In this document: positions 29,036 through 38,711 of the stretch, piece after piece
Numbering within the stretch: position 1 is the stretch's first letter
Layout: the number at the start of each line of letters is the position of its first letter
From: Rhodothermus marinus DSM 4252
Lineage (GTDB): Bacteria; Bacteroidota; Rhodothermia; Rhodothermales; Rhodothermaceae
NCBI RefSeq assembly: GCF_000024845.1
Contig: NC_013501.1
Span: 3,197,605-3,261,604, forward strand
Length of the DNA: 64,000 nt
Reading direction: 5' to 3'
Position numbers and translations under genes: made by a program
The notes under the pieces: model-generated
Database searches by the model: none
The model's input: the letters and a program-made list of their open reading frames with translations, nothing else
Told to the model about the DNA's origin: nothing

Positions 29036-29075
29036 TTGTCCAATCAATAATTTCTACCGGACCATAGAAATAAGC
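29036..29075. promoter_or_regulatory. Candidate OxyR operator between katA and oxyR
   Basis: The 21-base stretch at 29036-29056 matches 18 of 21 bases of the stretch at 33556-33576 upstream of the manganese catalase, in the same orientation relative to the catalase gene. Just downstream, at 29061-29075, lies ATAGAAATAAGCTAT, an exact ATAG-N7-CTAT half site of the kind OxyR binds. The 109-base divergent gap 28976-29084 probably serves both genes. Binding by the adjacent OxyR is an inference. Confidence 0.6.
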
Positions 29076-29084
29076 TATTGAGCC

Positions 29085-30032
29085 ATGACGCTGACGCAAC
29101 TGGCCTATGCGGTGGCCGTCGATACGTACCGGCACTTTGGCCGGGCGGCCGAACACTGCCACGTATCCCAGCCGACGCTGAGCATGCAGCTGCAGAAGCT
29201 GGAGGAAGAGCTGGGCGTGCAGCTTTTCGACCGGAGCCGCAAGCCGATTCTGCCCACGCCCATCGGGGAACGGATTCTGGCCCAGGCGCGCGTGATCCTG
29301 CGCGAGTGCGAGCGGCTTTACGAACTGCTGAACGAAGACCTGGAGGCCGTCCGGGGCGAGTTGAAGCTGGGCGTGATTCCTACGCTGTCGCCCTATCTGC
29401 TCCCGCTGGTGACGCGTCCGTTGCAGGAGCGTTATCCGGAGCTGACGGTTCAGGTGGAAGAGCTGACCACCGAGCAGATTCTGGAGGCGCTGGCCACCGA
29501 CCGGCTCGACGCCGGGCTGATCGCCACCGAAGAAGGCCGTCCGGGCCTGCGGCGACGCGCCCTGTTCCGGGAGCCCTTTGTGGCGTACCTGGGCGCCGAC
29601 CATCCCCTGCTGGCCGAAACGCAGCTCGATCCGTCCCGGCTCCGGCTCGAAGAGCTCTGGCTGCTTCGGGAGGGGCACTGCTTCCGGGATCAGGTGCTTC
29701 AGGTATGCAGTCGCCGTGAGGAGGCGAGTCCGGCCCCCCAGCTACGCTTCGAGAGCGGCAATCTGGAAACGCTCCGGCTGCTGGTGGATCGGCTCGGCGG
29801 TGTGACGCTGCTGCCGTTTCTGGCCACGCACTACCTGCCGGCCGAAGCGCGCGAGCGCGTGCGGCACTTCCGCGAGCCGGCACCCCACCGCACGATCTAT
29901 CTGATCTACGCCCGCGCCCACCTGAAGCGCACGCTGCTGGACGCCTACGTGGCCGTCCTGCAGGAAAGCATCCGGCCGCTCCTGCCCCAACCGACTACAT
30001 CGCTCAGCGCCCTCTCCCCGATAAATTCGTAG
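29085..30032 (+). CDS. oxyR: Hydrogen peroxide-sensing LysR regulator OxyR
   Basis: The 315-residue LysR-type protein has an N-terminal helix-turn-helix (FGRAAEHCHVSQPTLSMQLQ) and a substrate-binding-like sensor domain. The two redox cysteines sit in REGHCFRDQVLQVCS and number exactly Cys199 and Cys208, as in Escherichia coli OxyR, where they form the peroxide-induced disulfide. It is divergent from katA, a classic OxyR target. It probably activates both catalases in this window. Confidence 0.95.
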   Translation: MTLTQLAYAVAVDTYRHFGRAAEHCHVSQPTLSMQLQKLEEELGVQLFDRSRKPILPTPIGERILAQARVILRECERLYELLNEDLEAVRGELKLGVIPTLSPYLLPLVTRPLQERYPELTVQVEELTTEQILEALATDRLDAGLIATEEGRPGLRRRALFREPFVAYLGADHPLLAETQLDPSRLRLEELWLLREGHCFRDQVLQVCSRREEASPAPQLRFESGNLETLRLLVDRLGGVTLLPFLATHYLPAEARERVRHFREPAPHRTIYLIYARAHLKRTLLDAYVAVLQESIRPLLPQPTTSLSALSPINS

Positions 30033-30101
30033 GGGTACGTACTTGTCCGCGGCGGCGCACGGCCGATACAGAAAACACCCGGAACCAACCGACCCTGCGC
30101 C

Positions 30102-30719
30102 GTGCGTCTGCTTTCCAGACTTCGTCGAACCCTGCCCTGGCTGGGCGGAGCGCTCTGGCTGGGCCTGATCGGGGCCGGCTGGGTGATCGTCACCGACTAC
30201 AGCAGCCGGCCGGCCCCGGTGGGTAACGTACCGGAGGTCTGGCCTGCCGACGCGCCCTTCGGGCCCGACACGACGCGCATGACGCTCGTCATGTTCGTGC
30301 ACCCGCGCTGCTCCTGCAGCCGGGCCAGCCTCCGCGAGCTGGCCTACATTATGGCGCGGGCCCGCCACAACCTGACGGCGCACATCTTTTTCTACCAGCC
30401 CGCCCACCGGCCGGACGCCTGGATCGAAACCGACCTCTGGCATTACGCCCGGACGATTCCGTTCACCACGGTGCATCGCGACCCGGACGGCAGGCTGGCC
30501 GAGCGCTTCGGTGCGCTGGCCTCCGGACAGGTCGTGCTGTTTCGTCCCGACGGCCGCCGCGTGTTCTACGGCGGCATCACGGCCGGCCGCGGTCATGAAG
30601 GCCCCAACCCCGGCCGCAACCAGGTGCTCCACCTGGTGCGCGAGGGCGTCGGCACCACCGACCACACGGCCGTCTGGGGCTGTCTGATTCAGGATAAGGA
30701 AACCACCAAACCAGAATAG
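30102..30719 (+). CDS. Membrane-anchored thioredoxin-fold protein (RedB-like)
   Basis: The 205-residue protein starts with GTG, has an N-terminal membrane anchor (about residues 12-33; [20 protein letters not shown]), and then a thioredoxin-like domain. In place of CxxC it has CSC (Cys70-Ser-Cys72) in [14 protein letters not shown]. It resembles proteins labelled RedB, whose function is not established. The redox domain should face the periplasm. It ends four bases before a chemoreceptor gene, so the two are probably co-transcribed and may act together. Confidence 0.7.
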   Translation: MRLLSRLRRTLPWLGGALWLGLIGAGWVIVTDYSSRPAPVGNVPEVWPADAPFGPDTTRMTLVMFVHPRCSCSRASLRELAYIMARARHNLTAHIFFYQPAHRPDAWIETDLWHYARTIPFTTVHRDPDGRLAERFGALASGQVVLFRPDGRRVFYGGITAGRGHEGPNPGRNQVLHLVREGVGTTDHTAVWGCLIQDKETTKPE

Positions 30720-30723
30720 AGCC

Positions 30724-32529
30724 ATGTGGCGAGCCCTGTTTCGAAGCGACGTCGAGCTGAACGATCGCTCCCGCGAAGTCTATCAGCAGTTTCAGCACCA
30801 GACCTACGTGCAGACCGACCGGCTTTTCGGCTGGTTGATGGTCGCCCAGTACGTGGCGGGCATCGCGCTGGCGCTGATCGTCTCGCCGCGCACCTGGATC
30901 GGCGACACCGGCAAGGTGCACCTGCACGTGTACGCGGCCGTCGTGCTGGGGGCGCTGGTCATGCTCGTACCGGCCTTTCTGGCCTTCCGGCGACCGGGCC
31001 GCGCCTCCACGCGCTATGCCATCGCCGTCGGCCAGATGCTTACCTCGGCCCTGCTCATTCACCTGACGGGCGGCCGTATCGAGACGCACTTTCACGTGTT
31101 CGCCTCGCTGGGTATCCTGGCCGGCTATCGCGACTGGAAGGTGTTCATCATCGCCACCGTCGTAACCGCGATCGACCACCTGTTCCGGGGCATCTACTAT
31201 CCCCAGTCGGTCTTCGGCATTTTGACCTCCGACCTCTGGCGCGTGGTCGAGCATGCCTGGTGGGTGGTGTTCATGGTGGCCTTCCTGCTGAAGAACTACG
31301 CGAACACGATCGCCGAGGTCAGGCGCATGGCCCGGCAACAGGCCGAAATCGAGGAAATGAACGCCTCCAACCGGCAACTGCTGGAGCAGTCGCGTGAGCA
31401 GGAAGCGTTGCTGACCCAGAAGCAGGAAGAACTGGAGCAGGCCATGGCCGCGCTGGAGGCCGAGCGCTCCGCGCTGCGCAGCGGCGTGGAGGCCATGCTG
31501 GAGGCCATGGACCGCTTTGCGGACGGCGATCTGCGCGTGCGGCTGCCCGAAGACCGGGAGGGCGACCTGGGCCGGCTGTTCTGCGGCTTCAACCAGGCGC
31601 TGGACCGCGTGGAGCAGATGATCCGGGAAGCCCGCGAGATCGCCTCCGAAACCGCCGCACTCTCGGCCCAGATCAGCAATGCGACCGAAGAGCTGGCCGC
31701 CGGCTCCCAGCAGCAGTCGGCACAGACGCACGACGTGGCTGCCGCCATGGAAGAGATGACGCGCACCATCGTCGAGAATGCCCGGCACGCCTCCAAGACC
31801 GCCGAAGTGGCCGAGACCGCCGGGCGACTGGCCCACGAAGGTCGAACCATCGTCGATCAGACCGTGCACAAGATCCGTGAGCTGGCCGAGGTGGTGCGCG
31901 GCTCCAGCGAAACGATCCAGAAGCTGGGCGCTTCCAGCGAAGAAATCGGCGAGATCGTCTCGGTCATCAACGAGATTGCGGACCAGACGAACCTGCTGGC
32001 GCTGAACGCCGCCATCGAAGCGGCCCGCGCGGGCGAGCAGGGCCGCGGCTTCGCCGTGGTGGCCGACGAGGTGCGCAAGCTGGCCGAACGCACCTCGCAG
32101 GCCACGCGCCAGATCGCCGACATGATCGCCACGATCCAGGCCGACACGCGCGCGGCCGTCGCCGCCATGGAGCGCGGTACGCACGAAGTCGAGGAAAGCA
32201 TCCGGCTGGCCGATCAGGCCGGACAGGCGCTTGCCCGCATCGTCGAAGGCGTGCAGCAGGCCATCGACACGGTCACGCAGATTGCCGCCGCCACCGAAGA
32301 GCAATCGACCACCAGCGAGGAGATCTCGCGCAACGTCGAGACCATCTCGTCGCTGGCGGCCGAAGCGGCCCGTAACGTGGCCACCATCGCACAGACGACC
32401 GAGGAACTGGCCCACCTGACGCAGCGCCTGCAGGCGCTCATGGAGCAGTTCCGCACCGGCGAGACGGCCGAATCGGTACGCACCAACGGTCACCCCACCA
32501 CCACCCCTGGCTTCCCCTGGCTGGATTGA
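30724..32529 (+). CDS. Methyl-accepting chemotaxis protein with multi-pass membrane sensor
   Basis: The 601-residue protein has an N-terminal multi-helix membrane region (about residues 35-200) instead of a periplasmic ligand domain. It contains the His-rich motif ETHFHVF (His122, His124) and a further His152 in [14 protein letters not shown], which could bind haem or metal. A coiled coil and a HAMP-like segment (about 240-310) follow. The signalling domain (about 320-590) has the conserved hairpin tip [19 protein letters not shown]. It probably reports to CheA. The upstream thioredoxin-fold gene suggests a redox-linked signal, which is inference. Confidence 0.88.
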   Translation: MWRALFRSDVELNDRSREVYQQFQHQTYVQTDRLFGWLMVAQYVAGIALALIVSPRTWIGDTGKVHLHVYAAVVLGALVMLVPAFLAFRRPGRASTRYAIAVGQMLTSALLIHLTGGRIETHFHVFASLGILAGYRDWKVFIIATVVTAIDHLFRGIYYPQSVFGILTSDLWRVVEHAWWVVFMVAFLLKNYANTIAEVRRMARQQAEIEEMNASNRQLLEQSREQEALLTQKQEELEQAMAALEAERSALRSGVEAMLEAMDRFADGDLRVRLPEDREGDLGRLFCGFNQALDRVEQMIREAREIASETAALSAQISNATEELAAGSQQQSAQTHDVAAAMEEMTRTIVENARHASKTAEVAETAGRLAHEGRTIVDQTVHKIRELAEVVRGSSETIQKLGASSEEIGEIVSVINEIADQTNLLALNAAIEAARAGEQGRGFAVVADEVRKLAERTSQATRQIADMIATIQADTRAAVAAMERGTHEVEESIRLADQAGQALARIVEGVQQAIDTVTQIAAATEEQSTTSEEISRNVETISSLAAEAARNVATIAQTTEELAHLTQRLQALMEQFRTGETAESVRTNGHPTTTPGFPWLD

Positions 32530-32566
32530 AAGGGAGGGGGCGCCCATGTGGGCGCCCCCTCCCTTT
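32529..32566. terminator. Perfect 18-bp palindrome, probable bidirectional terminator
   Basis: The arms AAAGGGAGGGGGCGCCCA and TGGGCGCCCCCTCCCTTT pair perfectly around a 2-base centre. It lies between the convergent chemoreceptor and manganese catalase genes. The U-tracts are short (UUU), so termination is likely but not certain. Confidence 0.75.
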
Positions 32567-32598
32567 CGGCCATCCCCGTCCCTGTCACCAGACGGGCC

Positions 32599-33489
32599 TT
32601 ACAGTTCCTTCAGCAGCCGCTGCGCGATCTCGTGCAGCTCCTCCGGCGCAAAGCCCGGAATGGAGGCTTCCGGCGCTTCGTCCAGATCCAGCTGCGGTCC
32701 TCCCGGCGGGGTGCCATCCACCACTTCCAGCGGCTGCCCGTCCTGCGGATGCGTACCTTTCCAGATCCGGACAATGTCCCGGTAGTCTTCGAGGCTGAAG
32801 CGATAGAGTTTGCGGTGCTGTCCGGCCTCCTCGTACTTCCGGGCTTCCGGGAAGCGGCTGTTTTCGATCCTGGGAATGGGGAGCATCTTCGTGACGTTGA
32901 CGCCGGTCAGGATCTCCAGCGCCTTGGCATAAGCCGTCGCGTGCACCCCACCCCGGACCAGCAGGTATCCGATCATCTCACGGGCGACCGGATTGCTGGT
33001 CATTTCATAGACCCGGATTTTGTGCAGGCGCGCCCCGCACTCCAGGAAGAAGTTGTGGAGCAGGTCCAGCACCAGGTCGCCACTGTTGAACACGTAGTCC
33101 CCCTGCCAGGGCGTATTCATGGAGTTGGCGACCAGGGCTCCCTGTCCCGTCACGATGAAGTGGTGCGTGTTGCGCGCTTTGAGTCCCGGAGCCAGCGGCG
33201 TCTGGCTCGGGTCCTCCTTGCGCGAGGCACCGTTGAGCAGCGCGTTCACCGTGGCGGCCACCAGCTCTACGTGGCCGTACTCCTCGGCACCGATGTTGGC
33301 GATCAGGTCATAGAACGGTTTTAGCTCCTTCTTCCCGCGAAAGTTGAAGGACTGGAAGGTGTAGTTCATCAGGGTGGACATTTCTCCGAACCGTCCACCC
33401 AGCAGCTCCTGCACCACGGCGGCCGCATCGGGATCGGCCTCCTTGGGCATGGGGAGTTCGATCTGCAGCTTGTCGATCCGGAGAATCAT
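32599..33489 (-). CDS. Dimanganese catalase
   Basis: The 296-residue protein is a non-haem manganese catalase with a ferritin-like four-helix bundle. The expected dimanganese ligands are Glu36 (RFGEMS), Glu70 and His73 (AEEYGH), Glu150 (FFLECGARL) and His183 (GGVHATAY). It decomposes peroxide without haem, complementing katA 4 kb away. A 21-base element upstream of it is nearly the same as the one upstream of katA, so both are probably controlled by OxyR. Confidence 0.95.
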   Translation of the reverse strand: MILRIDKLQIELPMPKEADPDAAAVVQELLGGRFGEMSTLMNYTFQSFNFRGKKELKPFYDLIANIGAEEYGHVELVAATVNALLNGASRKEDPSQTPLAPGLKARNTHHFIVTGQGALVANSMNTPWQGDYVFNSGDLVLDLLHNFFLECGARLHKIRVYEMTSNPVAREMIGYLLVRGGVHATAYAKALEILTGVNVTKMLPIPRIENSRFPEARKYEEAGQHRKLYRFSLEDYRDIVRIWKGTHPQDGQPLEVVDGTPPGGPQLDLDEAPEASIPGFAPEELHEIAQRLLKEL

Positions 33490-33555
33490 GGCACACCTCC
33501 CTGGGTTTGGGTTACGGGTTTCGAACCGCTCGCAATATATGTTTGCCCTATCGAT

Positions 33556-33599
33556 ATGTCCAATCGATAATTTTTATCTATGAAATAGACGCTGTCGAT
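33556..33599 (-). promoter_or_regulatory. Candidate OxyR operator upstream of the manganese catalase
   Basis: The region carries the 21-base element shared with the katA-oxyR gap (18 of 21 bases equal). From 33563 it reads ATCG-N7-TTAT-N7-ATAG-N7-CGAT, matching 13 of 16 defined bases of the OxyR consensus ATAG-N7-CTAT-N7-ATAG-N7-CTAT with exact spacing. It lies 67 bases upstream of the catalase start. Its proximal part is in the intergenic gap and the rest overlaps the end of the PepSY gene. Confidence 0.62.
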
Positions 33600-34693
33600 G
33601 CCGGTGCCATGCTGCGCGACCGCTTGCTTTTGCGGCGTTTATGCCACCAGATCAAAAAGCCGGTGACGGGAAAGGTGGCACCCAGCAGACTTGCCACGAA
33701 CCAGATCAGACGCACCGGCCACCCTCCAAAAGCCCCCACGTGCAGTGCATAAAACCAGGAGCGCACCTGATCCCCGCGGTTGCGCGCCGCAAAGGGCTGG
33801 GCCTGTAGCACGGCACCACTTGCGGGATCCACAAAGAGCGTGGTAAAAGCACGGCTATGCGGCGCATCGGCCGGGAGCAGCCGCACAGCGACCGCCTGTC
33901 CGGGCCGAGGCCGCGACACGCTGTAAAAGACGGCCGTGGAATCGTAGTGCATGGCCGCCTGCAGCGCGCGCTCAAGCGGATAGGCCTGCGAGGTGTCGGC
34001 CATCACCTCGGGGGGCGTAAGGCGCTCGGGACGGGTGCCGGTGATCCGATAGATCGCGTCGTTGACCCATTCGAACGACCAGGCCAGCCCGGTCAACCCC
34101 ATGATGAACAGCAGAAGCGCCACGTAAATCCCCACCGACACGTGCAGGTCATGATTGAGGCGTTTCCAGCCTCGCCGAAAGGCGACCCGCGTGCGCTTGC
34201 GGAGCTGCTTGCGATTGCGCGGCCACCAGAGCACCACGCCGCTGATCAGAATGATCAGGAACAGCAGCGTCGAAACCCCTACAATCCATTTGCCCACCGG
34301 CCGCACGAGCAGCCAGCGATGCAACGCCATCACCTGAAAGAAGAACGTGTCCTGACGCCGAAAATGATCGAGCACCTGGCCCGTGTAGGGATCGGCGTAC
34401 ACCACGGGACCGCCCCGCCCGCCTCCGAGCACCACACTGCGTCGGGGATCGGCGTGCACGGTCACGCTGCTCAGCTCGACCTCCGGCAGCTGCGCCTGAA
34501 CGCGCTGCATCAGTGCATCGAGGGGCAGGCGCGCTTCACGCGGCACCACCCAGTGGCGCTCGGGATGCAGCCATACTTCCAGTTCTTCTTCGAAGGCCAG
34601 CAGGGCCCCCGTCAGGCATACGACGACGAGCACCAGGCCCGTAGCCAGTCCCAGATACAGATGCAGCTTGAGAAAAAGCGTACGCCAGCGCAT
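33578..34693 (-). CDS. PepSY-associated membrane protein
   Basis: The 371-residue protein has four membrane helices with PepSY-type extracytoplasmic regions between them: near residues 8-30 (LHLYLGLATGLVLVVVCLTG), 135-160, 185-210 and 325-350. Conserved His residues occur in KLHLYLG, ALHRWL and LNHDLHVSVG. Such proteins are commonly linked to iron-siderophore uptake, and some act as membrane reductases releasing iron. It follows a siderophore-type TonB receptor on the same strand, after a terminator, consistent with that role. Confidence 0.88.
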   Translation of the reverse strand: MRWRTLFLKLHLYLGLATGLVLVVVCLTGALLAFEEELEVWLHPERHWVVPREARLPLDALMQRVQAQLPEVELSSVTVHADPRRSVVLGGGRGGPVVYADPYTGQVLDHFRRQDTFFFQVMALHRWLLVRPVGKWIVGVSTLLFLIILISGVVLWWPRNRKQLRKRTRVAFRRGWKRLNHDLHVSVGIYVALLLFIMGLTGLAWSFEWVNDAIYRITGTRPERLTPPEVMADTSQAYPLERALQAAMHYDSTAVFYSVSRPRPGQAVAVRLLPADAPHSRAFTTLFVDPASGAVLQAQPFAARNRGDQVRSWFYALHVGAFGGWPVRLIWFVASLLGATFPVTGFLIWWHKRRKSKRSRSMAPASTASIS

Positions 34694-34714
34694 GACAGAC
34701 CTCCGGCTCGGTTG

Positions 34715-34753
34715 AAAAAGGCGGGGTCCCGGCCGCTCGGCGACCGGGACCCC
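34715..34753 (-). terminator. Terminator after the TonB-dependent receptor gene
   Basis: On the minus strand GGGGTCCCGG and CCGGGACCCC form a 10-bp stem followed by GCC and five U residues. It lies between the receptor stop and the PepSY gene, so the latter may rely on partial read-through. Confidence 0.75.
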
Positions 34754-34758
34754 TTCGC

Positions 34759-37119
34759 TCAGAACGCGTAGCTCAGGGAGAAGCTATAGCGCCGCGGCTC
34801 GATCGGATTGATGTAGTAGTTTCGGTAGGACAGGTACGAGCGCTCGTCCAGCAGGTTGTTCACGCCGAAGCGCAGCGCAATCGGCCCGGTCTGATAGCGC
34901 ACGGCCAGATTCACCTCGGTGTAGGCCGGGAGTTTGTGCACCGGCTGCGTGGGATCGATGCCGTGCCAGGGCCGCTTGACCTGATCGTTCCCCCAGCGCT
35001 CTCCCGTGTAGAAGACGCCCAGCCCGACCGACACGCCGCGGAGCCGTCCCTGCGGCACCGTGTAGTACAGCCAGGCGTTGCCCGAGTGCGTGGGCGTGTT
35101 GAGCGGCACAGCGTTTTCCCGATACTTGTCGCTCTTCAGGTACTTTGCGTCGATGTAGCTGTAGCCGGCCGTCAACTCGAAGCCGGAGGGGAGCAGCGCC
35201 CGCACGTCGAGCTCCAGCCCGCGGTTCCGATAGTCGCCGGAGCGCTCGTAGTAGCCCAGCTCCCGCCAGACGCCATTTTCATCCTGCGCCACCGCCGGCA
35301 CGATCTGGTTCTTGTCGTAAATCTGATAGAGCGCCAGGTTGACGGTGAGCCGGTCTTCCAGCCATTCCGAGCGGATACCGAACTCGATCTGATCCGTCAC
35401 CTGGTTGCCCAGCTCTTCGCCGTCGGCGCCCCGGTACGAGGTGGGCTGGAACGTGTTCGTGTAGGTGGCAAACAGCCCGATGTTGGGACGCACGCGATAG
35501 ATCGCGCCGAAGCTGGGCGTCCAGCCATGTTTGCGGGTGTACGGACTCAGCACGGTTTCTTCCCGGCTGTAGTAGTACGTTTCCCCTTCGCTCTGCACCA
35601 TCGTGTAGCGCAGGCCCAGCAACAGTTTGAAGGCTCCCACGGTCACCACGTCCTGCGCCGCCACTCCGACAATCTGCTCGAACTCCTGGCCGAGCCGGTC
35701 GCGCCGAAGCGCCGGCAACGACACGTCGTTGGGAATGTCCCCGGAGCGCACATCGACGGTATCGATCACGACCGAACCGTACCGAAGCTGCTCGGTGCGC
35801 CGCTGACGGTAATCGAGGCCCAGCTGGAAGTCGTGCGTCAGCACGCCGGTCCGCACCTGCTGCCCCAGCAGATCGACCTGAAACAGGCTGTTCACATAGT
35901 CGCTCTCTGAGCGCGTCAGCGCACGCACCAGCAACGAGGTGCCCCGGATGACGTTGGCATTATTGCCCGGCCGCTGGATGTCGTTCGCCTCCCAGGCATA
36001 GCTGGCCACGGCCCGGAGGAAGAGCGGCCCGTGCAGCTGATGCGTCAACGTGGCGCTGAACTGGTGCGATTCGATCCGCTGGTTGTCGGTCCGAAAGCCC
36101 AGAAATTGATCGAAGGGCAGGTCATAGATTTCGTTGTTGTACAGGATCGTACCGTTGTCGGGCGTGTGGTTGTCCAGCAGGTAATCGTATTCGAGCACGA
36201 GCGACGTGGTAGGCCGAAGCCGCCAGGCCAGCGAGGGGTTGAGGTAGGTGCGCCGCTGGCTGACGTACTTCCGATAGCTTCCGCTGCTGAGCAACACACC
36301 ATTCAACCGGTACGCCACGGTGGCCGCACTGTTGAGAGGACCCCAGGTGTCGAACTGGGCCCGGTACAGATCGAAGGATCCCACCTGCAGGCTGACCTGA
36401 CCGCCCGGCGTAAACCGCGGCTTTTTGGTCTCCAGATTGATGGCTCCGCCCGGACTGACCAGCCCGAAAACGATCGCAGAAGCGCCCTTGATGACCTGTA
36501 CGCTTTCGGCCCCTTCGATGGCGGGCATCGAGGTGCTCACTTCCACCCCGTTTTTCAGGTAGGTAATGCCGCGAAAACCACGGGCACCGAACGTGCTGTT
36601 CGAATTGCCAAACGTGGCCCAGCTGTACGCCCCCGGAATGTTTTTGATTGCATCGTGGAGCGTGAGCGCCTCCTGTTGCGCCAGCAGACGGGCATCCACG
36701 ACCGAGACCGTCTGCGGCTGGTTACGCACCTCTACCGGGAGGCGCGACATGGTGAAAAGTACCTGGCGGTTGGGCGAAGGCCGCCGCTCGCTGACCACCA
36801 GCTCGCCCAGCACGTACGTCGCTTCTTCCAGTACCGGAAAGACCTCCTGGCGTCCGGGGTGCAGCGTGACCGGCTGGCTCCAGAGTACATAGCTGACGTG
36901 CTGCACCACGAGCCGATAGGCTCCCGGCGGCGCCTGAATACGGAAGGCGCCCAGGCTGTCGGTCAAATCGGCATACGACGTGCCCTCCAGAAATACGTGC
37001 GCGCCTACGACTGGCTGCTGGGTGGCGGACAGCACACGTCCTTCGAGCGTTGCCTGCGGCTGTGCCGCTGCGCCCAGTGCCCAGCAGAGCACCAAACTGA
37101 CTGGTACAAACCGTTTCAT
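34759..37119 (-). CDS. TonB-dependent siderophore receptor
   Basis: The 786-residue outer-membrane protein has a signal peptide (about residues 1-20). A carboxypeptidase-regulatory-like domain follows (about 24-105; LEGRVLSATQQPVVGAHVFL). Then come a plug domain (about 120-230; ARGFRGITYLKNGVEV) and a 22-strand barrel ending in aromatic YSFSLSYAF. The plug and barrel resemble FhuA/FecA-type receptors, so it probably imports a ferric siderophore. The upstream gap 37120-37319 contains an AGAT-N3-ATCT dyad near 37173-37183 that might be a regulator site, though no known iron-box consensus was matched. Confidence 0.92.
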   Translation of the reverse strand: MKRFVPVSLVLCWALGAAAQPQATLEGRVLSATQQPVVGAHVFLEGTSYADLTDSLGAFRIQAPPGAYRLVVQHVSYVLWSQPVTLHPGRQEVFPVLEEATYVLGELVVSERRPSPNRQVLFTMSRLPVEVRNQPQTVSVVDARLLAQQEALTLHDAIKNIPGAYSWATFGNSNSTFGARGFRGITYLKNGVEVSTSMPAIEGAESVQVIKGASAIVFGLVSPGGAINLETKKPRFTPGGQVSLQVGSFDLYRAQFDTWGPLNSAATVAYRLNGVLLSSGSYRKYVSQRRTYLNPSLAWRLRPTTSLVLEYDYLLDNHTPDNGTILYNNEIYDLPFDQFLGFRTDNQRIESHQFSATLTHQLHGPLFLRAVASYAWEANDIQRPGNNANVIRGTSLLVRALTRSESDYVNSLFQVDLLGQQVRTGVLTHDFQLGLDYRQRRTEQLRYGSVVIDTVDVRSGDIPNDVSLPALRRDRLGQEFEQIVGVAAQDVVTVGAFKLLLGLRYTMVQSEGETYYYSREETVLSPYTRKHGWTPSFGAIYRVRPNIGLFATYTNTFQPTSYRGADGEELGNQVTDQIEFGIRSEWLEDRLTVNLALYQIYDKNQIVPAVAQDENGVWRELGYYERSGDYRNRGLELDVRALLPSGFELTAGYSYIDAKYLKSDKYRENAVPLNTPTHSGNAWLYYTVPQGRLRGVSVGLGVFYTGERWGNDQVKRPWHGIDPTQPVHKLPAYTEVNLAVRYQTGPIALRFGVNNLLDERSYLSYRNYYINPIEPRRYSFSLSYAF

Positions 37120-37319
37120 GGCCGTCTCCGGAATGGTTTAACGGGATGTCGAAAAGGTTCGAACAAAAATTAAGATCAAATCTAAATAGCAACAACGTCT
37201 CGCCTCGGCTTCGCACAACTTTCAATTCGACCGACCTGCGTCTTTTTCTGCCCGCCCGGTGGAAACTTCCAATCGGTCCCTGTACTTTGCGGACTGACGC
37301 CGACCACCCCTGACAACCG

Positions 37320-38711
37320 ATGCGCATGCTGGCCCAGTTGCTTCAGCCCGAGGTGCAGGAACTCCTCCGCACGCGCAATCTGCGCGCGCTGCGCGACGTG
37401 CTCGTCGAGTGGGAGCCCCCGGAGATCGCCGGCCTGATCGATCAGCTCCCCTCGCCCGACGACGTGGCCGTCTTTCGCCTGCTGCCGCGCGAGCTGGCCA
37501 CCGAGGTCTTCGAATACCTGAGCACCGAAAAGCAGGAAGAGCTGATCGAAGCGCTGGCCCGCGAAAAAGACTGGCTGGCCCAGCTCCTGAACGAACTTTC
37601 CGACGACGACCGCACGGCCCTGCTCGAAGAACTACCCGGTCCCGTGGCCCAGCGGCTGCTGAACATGCTCGCGCCCGAGGAACGCGAGGTGGCCATCAAG
37701 CTGCTGGGCTACCCCGAGGACAGCGTCGGGCGGCTCATGACCACCGAGTACGTGGCCGTCCGCCCGCACTGGACCGTCCAGCAGGCACTCGACCACATCC
37801 GCCGCTACGGCAAAGACAGCGAAACGCTCAACGTCATCTACGTCGTCGACGACAACTGGCGGCTGCTCGACGACCTGCGCATCCGCGAGCTGCTGCTGGC
37901 CGATCCGGATACGAAGATCGAAGAGCTGATGGACGGCCGCTTCGTGGCGCTCAAGGCCACCGACGACCAGGAAACGGCCGTCCAGGTCTTCCGCGACTAC
38001 GACCGCGTGGCGTTGCCGGTGACCGACACGGAGGGCGTGCTGCTGGGCATCGTCACGATCGACGACGTGCTCGACGTGGCCGAGGAAGAAGCCACCGAGG
38101 ACATTCAGAAGATCGGTGGTATGGAGGCGCTCGAAGAGCCCTACATCTCGGCCTCGCTGGGCACGCTCGTCAAAAAACGCGCCCGCTGGCTTACCGTGCT
38201 CTTCCTGGGCGAGATGTTCACCACAACGGCCATGGGCCACTTCGAAGAGGAAATCGCCCGGGCCGTCGTGCTGGCGCTGTTCGTGCCGCTGATCATCTCC
38301 AGCGGCGGCAACAGCGGCTCTCAGGCCGCCACGCTGATCATCCGCGCCATGGCCGTCGGCGAGATCACGCTGCGCGACTGGTGGCGGGTCATGCGCCGGG
38401 AATTCCTCTCCGGGCTGGCGCTGGGCGGTATTCTGGGCGTCATTGGCGTCCTGCGGGTGGCGCTGGGCCAGCATCTGAGCGGATCGTACGGAGCGTACTG
38501 GCTGCCCATTGCGCTGACCGTGGGCATGGCGCTGGTGGGCGTGGTGCTCTGGGGCACGATCGTGGGCTCCATGCTACCGTTTCTGCTACGGCGCCTGGGA
38601 CTGGACCCGGCCGTCTCCTCGGCACCCTTCGTGGCCACGCTGGTGGACGTGACGGGACTGCTGATCTACTTTGGAACGGCACGGCTGCTGCTGAGCGGCA
38701 CGCTGCTTTAG
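37320..38711 (+). CDS. mgtE: Magnesium transporter MgtE
   Basis: The 463-residue protein has the MgtE_N superhelical domain (about residues 25-125), a pair of CBS domains (about 130-255; VGRLMTTEYVAV, then LPVTDTEGVLLGIVTIDDV) and a C-terminal five-helix channel (about 290-460). The channel contains the conserved magnesium-binding sequence LFVPLIISSGGNSGSQ. Cytoplasmic magnesium bound between the N and CBS domains closes the channel in studied homologues. Its last four bases overlap the convergent TPR gene. Confidence 0.95.
   Translation: MRMLAQLLQPEVQELLRTRNLRALRDVLVEWEPPEIAGLIDQLPSPDDVAVFRLLPRELATEVFEYLSTEKQEELIEALAREKDWLAQLLNELSDDDRTALLEELPGPVAQRLLNMLAPEEREVAIKLLGYPEDSVGRLMTTEYVAVRPHWTVQQALDHIRRYGKDSETLNVIYVVDDNWRLLDDLRIRELLLADPDTKIEELMDGRFVALKATDDQETAVQVFRDYDRVALPVTDTEGVLLGIVTIDDVLDVAEEEATEDIQKIGGMEALEEPYISASLGTLVKKRARWLTVLFLGEMFTTTAMGHFEEEIARAVVLALFVPLIISSGGNSGSQAATLIIRAMAVGEITLRDWWRVMRREFLSGLALGGILGVIGVLRVALGQHLSGSYGAYWLPIALTVGMALVGVVLWGTIVGSMLPFLLRRLGLDPAVSSAPFVATLVDVTGLLIYFGTARLLLSGTLL

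Noticed and set aside
37170..37185. Iron-box upstream of the TonB receptor
   Set aside because: An AGAT-N3-ATCT dyad is present but does not match a Fur or DtxR consensus well enough to be listed as an operator.
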